A stretch of DNA of 13,344 bases from the NCBI GenBank assembly GCA_045546875.1, contig JAZQDP010000525.1, forward strand, positions 1-13,344, given 5' to 3'. Position numbers and translations under genes: made by a program. The stretch comes from RUG11551 sp045546875 (GTDB lineage: Bacteria > Planctomycetota > Planctomycetia > Pirellulales > Thermoguttaceae). This document shows, piece by piece, positions 1 through 6,627 of this stretch (within the stretch, counting starts at the first letter, position 1; every line of letters begins with the position of its first letter). The notes beneath the pieces are model-generated. The model saw nothing but the letters and a program-made list of their open reading frames with translations. It made no database searches and was not told the DNA's origin.

Positions 1-2
1 CC

Positions 3-2105
3 GTCCTTTTGGCTATGACCCTGTTTGCGGCGCCCTGCTTTGCAGACAAAGCGCCTGTTCAGAAAAGCGCAGCAGCCCCTGCAAGCTACACCGTTCCAGA
101 AAAAGGAACTCCGGCAGAATATCTGGCGTTTATCAAGAAGATCACAAACGTTGAACGCCCTCAAAACCAAACGCGAAAAGAAGCGGTCGAGTATTTCACC
201 AAGCTGTGCAAAGCTCAGATTACCGCGGCTGACAAAGTCATTGAACACAAGGACGCGAACAGCGAACAGATTCGACAAGCAGCCTCCATTAAAGCCAAGA
301 GCCTGCAGATTCTCGTCAAACTTGGCAGCAAGAAAGCTAAAGCTCTGCTTGACGCTATGCCTGCTGAGTTGAAAAAAGCCAATCAGCCCAAAATCGCAGA
401 CGACATTTCCATGGGTTTGATTAATCAGAAATTTCTGGACGCCCAAAAGACCAAAGATTTTTCTGAAATCGAAAAGATCGTCGCGCAAACGACGGAAGCA
501 ATCAAAAAGACGCCTGCTGACAACAAGAATAAACTCCAGCGTCTGTACAGAATCAAACTGATTTGCCTCAAAGAACTCGGAAAGCTTAAAGGCGTAGACA
601 ATTCCGCAGCTTTTGACGCGGTTGTTGCTGAAGTTAAAGCGGCTGGAATGACGGAAGTAGTCGAAGACGTCGTCTTGAGCAAGCTCGTCAACTCGCTGTC
701 GGATTCTATCACTCGAAATGACAAAGCCCTGTTTGACAAAACCGCCAGATCGGTTGACAGTACAATCAGTTCCTACGGCGCTAAAGCCAACAGCAAAGTA
801 GCGGCTGTCGCCTTCAGAACGGCTTATACCGAAGAAACGTTTAATCCAGCCACTGCCGCCGTCCGGTACACAAATTACGCTAACTATTTTTCCAGAATCC
901 GCGACGCCAAGGTTCAGGAAATCGTTAAGAAGATGCGAGGCGCTGCCAAACGTTTGTCGCTCAAAGGAAAACCGCTCCCCATTACCGGAAAGACGATTGA
1001 CGGCAAACAGTTCAATATGGCAAACCTGAAAAACAAAAACGTTCTGGTAGTCCCCTGGTCGTCATCAGACCCTGACAGCATTCAAAAACTCAATTATCTC
1101 AGACGCGCTTATCCAGCATATAAAGCCAAGGGGTTTGAAGTTGTTGGCGTTGCTATGGACAGGAATCCGCAGAGAGCTATCGCCATGGCAAGACAATACA
1201 ATTTCCCATGGACTAACATGTCATATCGAGACGCATACGTTGGCTCCGTTCCTTTTTGGATTGATTACGGTTTGGGTCATTTATCTCGTATGATCATGCT
1301 CAACCGTTATGGATACGTATCTTCTGCCAACTTGAACTACCGATCTCTGGTTAACGAACTGGACAGAGAATACGGCAGATTAACCAAAGCACAGATTGAC
1401 GCGTTCAAAGATATTGATTACGATAAATTTCTGGATCGTTACAACGAATACGAATTCGATAAATATCTGGACGGTTACGACTACGATTATCTTAACGATA
1501 ACTACGACTATCTTAACGACTCCTACGACGACGATTTCGACAACTTCGACGATATCAATGACCTGGATTACATTGACGAAATCGACGCTTTCGACGACGG
1601 CGACGCCATTGACGACATTGACGACATCGACACCCTCGACGATATTGACGACATCGACACCGTTGACGGCGTTGACGATATTGACAACTTCGATGACATT
1701 GACGACATCGATAGCGACATCGAAAACATAGACGATATTAACGACATCGACAGCGTTGACGATATCAATGGCGTTGACGATATTGATGGCATCGACGATA
1801 TTACCGACGGTAATGACGCGATTGACAACATCGACGATATTGGCGATGTCAACGATGGCGTTGACGATATTGGCGACGCTGTTGACGACGGCGGTTATGA
1901 CGACGGCGGAGTTGTTGACGATGGCGGTTACGACGACGGCGGAGTTGTTGACGATGGCGGTTACGACGACGGCGGAGTTGTTGACGATGGCGGTTATGAC
2001 GACGGCGGCGCTGTTGACGATGGCGGTTATGACGACGGCGGCGCTGTTGACGACGGAGGTTACGACGACGGAGGCTATGACGATGGCGGTTATGACGACT
2101 TCTGA
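3..2105 (+). CDS. Secreted protein with cysteine-free thioredoxin-like domain and Asp-rich repeat tail (5' partial)
   Basis: The reading frame is open to the window edge and the first visible codons encode the hydrophobic end of a signal peptide (LLAMTLFAAPCFA, likely cleaved before DKAP), so the true start lies upstream; a TTG at 9 is probably internal. Numbering from that TTG, residues 25-315 are Lys/Ala-rich and mostly helical with no family I recognise. Residues 320-450 resemble an AhpC/TlpA thioredoxin fold: G-K-T-I-D-G near the start, a hydrophobic strand VLVVPW at 345-350, and a probable cis-Pro in GSVPFW. The CxxC redox motif is absent (WSSSDPDS, 350-357), so disulfide chemistry is unlikely. 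Residues 470-698 are extremely acidic: Tyr/Asp-rich, then D-D-I type triplets, then 11-residue VDDGGYDDGGV repeats. The protein is presumably exported; the tail may bind cations or surfaces (inference). A large terminator follows. The gene call is firm; the function is unknown. Confidence 0.88.
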   Translation, partial: VLLAMTLFAAPCFADKAPVQKSAAAPASYTVPEKGTPAEYLAFIKKITNVERPQNQTRKEAVEYFTKLCKAQITAADKVIEHKDANSEQIRQAASIKAKSLQILVKLGSKKAKALLDAMPAELKKANQPKIADDISMGLINQKFLDAQKTKDFSEIEKIVAQTTEAIKKTPADNKNKLQRLYRIKLICLKELGKLKGVDNSAAFDAVVAEVKAAGMTEVVEDVVLSKLVNSLSDSITRNDKALFDKTARSVDSTISSYGAKANSKVAAVAFRTAYTEETFNPATAAVRYTNYANYFSRIRDAKVQEIVKKMRGAAKRLSLKGKPLPITGKTIDGKQFNMANLKNKNVLVVPWSSSDPDSIQKLNYLRRAYPAYKAKGFEVVGVAMDRNPQRAIAMARQYNFPWTNMSYRDAYVGSVPFWIDYGLGHLSRMIMLNRYGYVSSANLNYRSLVNELDREYGRLTKAQIDAFKDIDYDKFLDRYNEYEFDKYLDGYDYDYLNDNYDYLNDSYDDDFDNFDDINDLDYIDEIDAFDDGDAIDDIDDIDTLDDIDDIDTVDGVDDIDNFDDIDDIDSDIENIDDINDIDSVDDINGVDDIDGIDDITDGNDAIDNIDDIGDVNDGVDDIGDAVDDGGYDDGGVVDDGGYDDGGVVDDGGYDDGGVVDDGGYDDGGAVDDGGYDDGGAVDDGGYDDGGYDDGGYDDF
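1420..1880 (+). repeat. Degenerate 9-bp-period Asp/Ile repeat inside the coding region
   Basis: This stretch encodes Tyr/Asp-rich residues and then many copies of the triplet Asp-Asp-Ile or variants (DID, DDV, NDI). At DNA level it is a diverged array of gac-gay-aty units with a 9-base period, which explains the open frames with simple composition seen in other frames and on the other strand. The units differ too much to be a recent expansion. Confidence 0.75.
1881..2102 (+). repeat. 33-bp tandem repeat array encoding VDDGGYDDGGV
   Basis: Five full 33-bp units lie at 1881-1913, 1914-1946, 1947-1979, 1980-2012 and 2013-2045, followed by a shortened unit and two YDDGG remnants ending at the stop codon. 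Units 2 and 3 are identical in sequence, as are units 4 and 5 (which encode GGA in place of GGV). This pattern points to recent unit duplication by slippage or unequal recombination. The unit length is a multiple of three, so copy-number change keeps the frame. Confidence 0.9.
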
Positions 2106-2148
2106 GAATCGGCGTAAAGAGTTATAGCTCTTAACTAATTGTCATATC

Positions 2149-2243
2149 AAACAGTCCGTATAGCGTAAATTTGTTCCGGGATTTATAACGTTTGAACGTT
2201 TCTCCCGGGAATAACGATTAGCGCTATACGGATTGTTTTTTTT
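2149..2243 (+). terminator. Large intrinsic terminator after the thioredoxin-like gene
   Basis: The arm 2149-2165 pairs with 2222-2238 over 17 bp with one G-U pair, and the downstream edge runs into eight T residues (2236-2243). The wide loop holds a second hairpin (2174-2181 with 2203-2210) and a self-complementary AACGTT pair. The T-run is on the + strand, so it should end transcription of the gene that stops at 2105. Confidence 0.75.
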
Positions 2244-2437
2244 CGAACCGACGGCGAGACGAGCGCATACCAAAGAGACGAATCAGGAACCCATTTCGGG
2301 GGGGAGCGGATATTATCCGCCAAAGAAAAACAATCGCGGACATTGTCCGCGCCCCGGAAAAGAAATCGGAAAAGAAACTGGGCTGAATCAGGCGGCGTTT
2401 GGCAGGAAAACGTTGAACCGCGGTGGCGGTTCAAAAC

Positions 2438-2479
2438 GTAATTCCGTTCGCTGACGCGAACTCCATTACCGCCTTTCAT
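2438..2479 (-). repeat. Copy A of a paired intergenic repeat
   Basis: On the minus strand this begins ATGAAAGGCGGTA and ends CGGAATTACG, with the same 20-bp spacing between fixed blocks as the copy at 3406-3447. The outer blocks (13 and 9 bp) are identical and the middle is only about one-third identical. If translated it reads MKGG, then a variable stretch, then ERNY. It starts 18 nt after the protease stop codon and, in this copy, folds into a symmetric hairpin. Confidence 0.65.
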
Positions 2480-2497
2480 TTCTACGGTCAACTGCCT

Positions 2498-3247
2498 CTA
2501 TAACAAATACCACTGACCAGAATACAGAACCCACAGCCCCAAGGCTAAATTGGTTATAGCGTGAGCGCAAATGCAGTCTGACAGCGACCGGGTTTTCGAC
2601 GCCAGGAAGGTAATCGTGCAGAACCAGACAACGCCCGCTATCGCCTCCGGGTGAGTCAAAAGCGGATAGGCAATCGTAACTATCCAGACCATCGGGCACA
2701 GCGAGCCGAACGGGACTTCATACCACGGCGTCAATTCCGATTCCGATTTGCTAGCCAACTCCTTGGGATCCGTCCAAAAATATCGCAAGACGAATCCGCG
2801 CAGAAAGACTTCCTCTATAATCGGAACGATAATCGCAAGCCCCGCTAAACGAAGGATAAATCCTAATTTCAGCATTGAAGCCTGTGGGTCGGAAGACGTC
2901 TCGCCAAATCCCCAGTCGAACCCCGGTCGAGAGGTTGGAAAGATTTTATCTAACCCCATGCCCGGCAATAAATCCGGAATGCTTTGGTTTTTCATCTGGC
3001 ATATTCCAATCCAGAGCGCAGCGCTGCCTATTCCCGCTAAAATGCCGTACAGCGTCGGCGATTTAAGAAGAGATTTCCATGCGGGAAAGCAAACGGCAAT
3101 CGCAATAGCCGTCAAAACGAGTTTAACGGCGTAAAAAAGAGGGTAATTCCCTGTCGCAGGTTCTGGTTCAAAACTCGTAACGAGCATGTAGACGACAAAC
3201 GGCGCAAGATACGGAATCGGTGATTTTTCTGATGTTATTGACAACAT
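2498..3247 (-). CDS. CPBP-family intramembrane protease (CAAX-protease-like, exosortase-associated type)
   Basis: This 249-residue protein is almost entirely membrane-embedded. It carries the CPBP glutamic protease motifs: E145-E146-x3-R150 (EEVFLRG), a conserved-type His at 199 (YPLLTH), and H229-x3-N233 (HAITN). These residues are expected to form the intramembrane active site. The N-terminal PYLAPFVVYML segment and the C-terminal HAITNLALG followed by GQW recall the CAAX prenyl protease-related subfamily linked to exosortase/PEP-CTERM sorting (TIGR03008-like; from memory, not searched). No exosortase gene lies in the window. ATG at 3247 is the only sensible start, but it lacks a clear Shine-Dalgarno site. 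The gene is divergent from the secreted protein at 3535 and is bracketed by two intergenic repeats. Its substrate is unknown. Confidence 0.88.
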   Translation of the reverse strand: MLSITSEKSPIPYLAPFVVYMLVTSFEPEPATGNYPLFYAVKLVLTAIAIAVCFPAWKSLLKSPTLYGILAGIGSAALWIGICQMKNQSIPDLLPGMGLDKIFPTSRPGFDWGFGETSSDPQASMLKLGFILRLAGLAIIVPIIEEVFLRGFVLRYFWTDPKELASKSESELTPWYEVPFGSLCPMVWIVTIAYPLLTHPEAIAGVVWFCTITFLASKTRSLSDCICAHAITNLALGLWVLYSGQWYLL

Positions 3248-3304
3248 TTTCTTTAAATTTTACCTGATTTCTCTAATTTTCTTTGGAATTTAGGGGCAAA
3301 GCCC

Positions 3305-3333
3305 TTGACGAAACCACTTATTTCGAATACTAT
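3305..3333 (+). promoter_or_regulatory. Sigma-70-type promoter for the gene at 3535
   Basis: TTGACG (3305-3310) and TACTAT (3328-3333) are separated by exactly 17 bp, followed by the AT-rich TATTATAATATAC. The predicted start near 3340 would give an untranslated leader of about 195 nt that contains repeat copy B in antisense. A small inverted repeat (3292-3297 with 3301-3306) overlaps the -35 box. Confidence 0.5.
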
Positions 3334-3405
3334 GTATTATAATATACTTTAGTAGCAGATTGAGAAATTTTGTAGGCTGTATCGGGTTTGCCTGTCGGCG
3401 AATGC

Positions 3406-3447
3406 GTAATTCCGCTCCCCGTTAGTCGATTCAGTACCGCCTTTCAT
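3406..3447 (-). repeat. Copy B of the paired intergenic repeat
   Basis: This matches copy A at 2438-2479: ATGAAAGGCGGTA at one end, CGGAATTACG at the other, same spacing. On the minus strand it opens a 32-codon frame (3447 down to 3349) starting MKGGTESTNGERNY. The two copies share MKGG and ERNY, and the Glu codon before CGG differs synonymously (GAA or GAG). I call it a repeat, not a gene, because no ribosome binding site is evident and the identity is at nucleotide level in the end blocks. Confidence 0.65.
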
Positions 3448-3534
3448 ATATCCTCTTACTGCAAAGTTGATATTTCCATTATACCACATTAACAGCTTTT
3501 AAGAAGGCGTAAGAAATAAAAATTATTCCAGATC

Positions 3535-5178
3535 ATGATTACACCTCATTTATTTACACGATTGTTCTCCACATTTGTTTTCGTCTTGAGTCTATCCTTT
3601 ATCGCAAGCGGCTTGTTCGCCCAAGAAGCGGCTCCAGCTCCAGCGCCGGCTCCCGCCGCTCCCGCTAAACCAGCGCAAGCTAAACCAGCGCAAGCCAGAC
3701 CGGCTCCAGCCGCGCCTGCCGCCACTCCGGCTGTTGATAAACCGCTCAGCTTCCGGTTCCGAGAAATCGAAAAAGAAACCGACCTGGACAGAATCAAAAA
3801 TCAAACCGCCCAGATTATCAGTAAAGGCGACTTCGATAAACCGTCAGACAAAGAGGTCTTCGCGCAATTCTATAAAGATTATTTCTTCGGTCGATGGATC
3901 AACTACGGTAAAATCTATCAGATAGACGCCTATCCGGAAGTCCTCCGAAAGCAAGCCCGAACCACGCGTAACGCGGCGGAAAAGAAAAAGCTCGAGGCGG
4001 CGGCTAAACGATGGACGTATCCCTGCTTCATCGAAGATTTCCGCAGCGATCTTAACCGCAGTCGTAACGACGGCGAACCGCAAAAAATCGCGGTAAAATC
4101 AGCATACGATTTCGCAATGGAAGTTATTGCCAGTAAAAACGCACAGTGCACGCCGGCGGTTAAATACAACTGCGTCCTGCTGCTGGGCAACCTTTACTAT
4201 CGAAAATCGGCGTCCGCAATGGATTTACCAGTCGTTTACAACGCGGCGTTTGAAACTCTGATTAAAATCGCCTCCGGCGCCAGCACGCCTCGATATCTGC
4301 GTATCGGTTCGTTAATGGCTCTGAACCAGATTATTGAGGAAACCAATCTCACCGACAAACAAAAATCAGACGTTTACAACGTTTTGCTGAACATTGTCAA
4401 AGTCAAGGTTGACCCAGCGGCTTTCGCGTCGTCAAAAGACGATCCCTCTGGCGAAGGCGCCAACTGGACTCGCCGCCTGGCGGTTGAAGGATTGCGTCTT
4501 TTGGCTGACTTTAACGCCAGAGTCGATAAAACCAACGGCTTTTATCCCGGAAAAGAAGCTCTTGCAGAAGTCTACAAAATTATTGTCGATAAAAACGCTC
4601 CGATGACGCTGAGAATTGAGGCGTTAGAATCGCTGGGAAGCTATAACTTCAATAAATACTCCGAGCTGAAAGCCAAGTTGCCGCCATCGCTGCAAAGAGT
4701 GGTTGCCTCCCTGATTATCGAAGCCATTCAGTTGGAACTGGATCGCAAAGTCGATAAACTCGTTTGGGGAGACGAAGCAGAAGAGGCGTTGAAGCGCAAC
4801 GGCGCAGAAGAGAATTCGTCAGAACCTGTCGATACAACCAACAACGCTATTTTCCTTCTTCAGCGCGCGTTGCCGGTAATTTATTCCGCTAAAGTCGCTC
4901 TGGAAGGCGTCAACGTTTCAAAAGGATGGAGCGGAATTTCAAAATTCGGGTCAAACGACGACGTCGCCAACGCCGACGCGATGCTCACCACAATCAAGCG
5001 AGACGTCAACACCGTTCTTAACGATTTGACAAAAGAACTGCTGCCCTCCAGCTCCACATCAAGAGGAGGCGAATTGGGTTCTGAGATGGAAGAAGATTTT
5101 GACCCGGTCGATAAACTGCAGGAAGTTACAACCGCATTGAAAACCATTCAAGACGCTTTCAGACCATTTATCGAATAG
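3535..5178 (+). CDS. Secreted helical-repeat (HEAT-like) protein of unknown function
   Basis: This 547-residue protein starts with a clear signal peptide: Arg9, a hydrophobic core, likely cleavage after ASGLFA, just before QEAAP. Residues 30-72 are an Ala/Pro-rich linker with imperfect PAKPAQ/PAQA repeats, a flexible tether often seen in exported proteins. The rest is predicted helical. Stretches around residues 250-270, 310-325 and 352-370 (LRIGSLMALNQII, RRLAVEGLRLLADF, LRIEALESLGSY) look like HEAT/armadillo-type repeats, suggesting a protein-binding scaffold in the periplasm. I see no catalytic motif. No Shine-Dalgarno site precedes the ATG, but no in-frame upstream start exists and the signal peptide fits this start. 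It is divergent from the protease gene and followed by lgt on the same strand after 86 bp. I do not recognise the family. Confidence 0.87.
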   Translation: MITPHLFTRLFSTFVFVLSLSFIASGLFAQEAAPAPAPAPAAPAKPAQAKPAQARPAPAAPAATPAVDKPLSFRFREIEKETDLDRIKNQTAQIISKGDFDKPSDKEVFAQFYKDYFFGRWINYGKIYQIDAYPEVLRKQARTTRNAAEKKKLEAAAKRWTYPCFIEDFRSDLNRSRNDGEPQKIAVKSAYDFAMEVIASKNAQCTPAVKYNCVLLLGNLYYRKSASAMDLPVVYNAAFETLIKIASGASTPRYLRIGSLMALNQIIEETNLTDKQKSDVYNVLLNIVKVKVDPAAFASSKDDPSGEGANWTRRLAVEGLRLLADFNARVDKTNGFYPGKEALAEVYKIIVDKNAPMTLRIEALESLGSYNFNKYSELKAKLPPSLQRVVASLIIEAIQLELDRKVDKLVWGDEAEEALKRNGAEENSSEPVDTTNNAIFLLQRALPVIYSAKVALEGVNVSKGWSGISKFGSNDDVANADAMLTTIKRDVNTVLNDLTKELLPSSSTSRGGELGSEMEEDFDPVDKLQEVTTALKTIQDAFRPFIE

Positions 5179-5226
5179 CGTCCAGGTTGGGGGAAAACCC
5201 GTTCATTCTGTTTTATTGTACACATT

Positions 5227-5246
5227 CCGGGAACTTGCGTTCCCGG
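5227..5246 (+). terminator. Inverted repeat between the helical-repeat gene and lgt
   Basis: CCGGGAAC-TTGC-GTTCCCGG forms a perfect 8-bp stem with a 4-nt loop. What follows is AT-rich (TAAATATTTTATATT) but not a clean T-run, so termination may be partial. It ends 18 nt before the lgt start codon, so in a read-through transcript it could also affect lgt translation. Confidence 0.5.
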
Positions 5247-5264
5247 TAAATATTTTATATTCTT

Positions 5265-6617
5265 ATGCACCAAACACTGTTTTATATTCCTGAACAAATA
5301 TTTGGAATACCTGTTTTCGGTTTTGGAATTTTACTGGTTGTATGGCTTGTTATAACCGGAATTTCCCTGTATTTGGACTACCGTAAATCCGGTGCGAAAT
5401 CCGTCGGTTCTTTTCTGATAGTTGTCGCGTTAGGGGCGGCGGCTATTGTTTGGGTTTTACCCAATATCGTCAAACCGGCAGGGCTTCCCATTCAGAGTTA
5501 CGGGGCGATGATGCTGCTGGGGATTATTTCCGGCTTAATCCTGGCAATCTGGCGCGCTAAAAAATATAACTACAACGCCGACTTGATTGTTACGCTGGTT
5601 CTCTGGATGTGCATTTTGGGAATTATCGGCGCAAGACTGTTTTTCTGTATCGAGTACTGGCAAGATATGAAAGCCGACACCGTTCAGCAAACGATAATCA
5701 ACTGCCTGAGTTTTACCGAAGGCGGACTTGTCGTTTACGGCTCTCTTTTCGGCGGCTTGATAGGTGTGATTATATTCATTCTAATTACTCCTAATCCGAA
5801 TCAGGAGACAGAAAACCGCAAACGGCTATCCTTTTGGAGAATAATGGACATCATGGCGCCGTCGATGGTGTTGGGCTTGGCGTTGGGTCGAATAGGCTGT
5901 TTTCTCAACGGCTGCTGTTTTGGCGGCGTCTGCGACGTCGATAAATACCCGTGGGGAGTTACCTTCCCGGCTGGATCTCCGCCGTTTATGTCTCAGGTGG
6001 AACATGGGCTTATCAATTTATCGGAACAGCCGTTACAGGGTTTGACGCTCGAACGAATATTCCTGCCTGACAACCATTGGGGGATAATCGTCAAATCAGT
6101 AACGCCCAACTCTCCGGCAGAAAAAGCCGGCATGAAAGCCAACGACTTTATTTTAGCCATTAACGACGCGCCCGTTGCAGACCGGGACGGCAACGCTCAT
6201 CTGGAATGGGCGTACTATTGCCTCACTGCGGGGTCAAGGACATCAGGCGTTGTAAAAATCAAAAGACACAACGCCCCGGACGCCGTCTGGAAATACGATT
6301 CTACAAACGAGCTGCGTTCCCTGCCCGTTCATCCGACGCAACTCTATAGCGTTCTTAACGCTTTGGTAATATTTACAATCCTGCTCCTGTTTGACCGGTT
6401 CAAGCATTGGGAAGGGGCAACGTTTTTACTGCTCGTTACCCTGTACCCGATAACTCGCTGGATTTTAGAAGCCATTCGAATCGACGAATCCGGAGCGTTC
6501 GGCACATCGATGAGTATTTCACAGCTCGTTAGCCTGGTCGTTTTGCCAATCGTATGCTGTTTATGGGTCTATTTATGGCTTTCCAACCGGAACCGGGCGC
6601 TCGATAACAAGCAGTAG
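5265..6617 (+). CDS. lgt: Prolipoprotein diacylglyceryl transferase with inserted PDZ domain
   Basis: Lgt moves diacylglycerol from phosphatidylglycerol to the lipobox Cys of prelipoproteins in the inner membrane. At 450 residues it is much longer than E. coli Lgt (about 290). Residues 1-70 add two extra membrane segments; the Lgt core begins near PIQSYGAMM (about 75). The core shows E152-G-G-L-V-V-Y158-G-S (Tyr where E. coli has His103, a common variant), the signature G-R209-I-G-C-F-L-N215-G-C-C-F-G, and H356-P-T-Q-L-Y. It ends with ITRWILEAIR, matching the conserved C-terminal Arg region. Between them, residues about 259-345 form a PDZ domain (GIIVKSVTPNSPAEKAGMKANDFILAIND). The domain sits between membrane segments, so it probably faces one aqueous side as a peptide-binding module (inference). 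The lipoprotein at 10364 is a plausible client. No Shine-Dalgarno site is visible. Confidence 0.93.
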   Translation: MHQTLFYIPEQIFGIPVFGFGILLVVWLVITGISLYLDYRKSGAKSVGSFLIVVALGAAAIVWVLPNIVKPAGLPIQSYGAMMLLGIISGLILAIWRAKKYNYNADLIVTLVLWMCILGIIGARLFFCIEYWQDMKADTVQQTIINCLSFTEGGLVVYGSLFGGLIGVIIFILITPNPNQETENRKRLSFWRIMDIMAPSMVLGLALGRIGCFLNGCCFGGVCDVDKYPWGVTFPAGSPPFMSQVEHGLINLSEQPLQGLTLERIFLPDNHWGIIVKSVTPNSPAEKAGMKANDFILAINDAPVADRDGNAHLEWAYYCLTAGSRTSGVVKIKRHNAPDAVWKYDSTNELRSLPVHPTQLYSVLNALVIFTILLLFDRFKHWEGATFLLLVTLYPITRWILEAIRIDESGAFGTSMSISQLVSLVVLPIVCCLWVYLWLSNRNRALDNKQ

Positions 6618-6627
6618 CCAAAGCGTT

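Larger units (their letters stand above)
2106..2497. other. Hairpin-rich gene-free stretch between convergent genes
   Basis: I see no convincing gene in these 392 bp. After the terminator come hairpins GCGGAT-ATT-ATCCGC (2306-2320) and CGCGGAC-ATT-GTCCGCG (2335-2351), which share the loop ATT. They are bracketed by a G-run (2298-2304) and CCCC (2352-2355) that could close a three-way junction. Next is GAACCGC-GGTG-GCGGTTC (2415-2432). The last is a symmetric hairpin at 2438-2469: GTAAT and GTTCG pair with CGAAC and ATTAC around facing TCC internal loops. Read from the minus strand, the last two could end the protease transcript, though neither has a long U-tract. An open minus-strand frame here (about 100 codons) shows no domain. 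Confidence 0.6.

Noticed and set aside
1568..1852. A minus-strand frame rich in Ser, Met and Ile, and a Thr-rich + frame at 1756-2127
   Set aside because: Both are other-frame readings of the Asp/Ile and Asp/Gly repeat DNA.
1881..2102. A possible CRISPR-like array of 33-bp repeats
   Set aside because: The units are contiguous with no spacers and encode a clean protein repeat in frame with the upstream gene.
2183..2491. A 102-codon minus-strand frame starting with TTG and including repeat copy A
   Set aside because: It runs through the hairpin cluster and the upstream gene's terminator, shows no domain, and only its MKGG...ERNY start is shared with copy B. It is treated as a repeat, though a short peptide is not excluded.
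5235..5263. A promoter for lgt: TTGCGT, 17 bp, TATTCT
   Set aside because: The -10 box would abut the ATG, placing the transcription start inside the gene.
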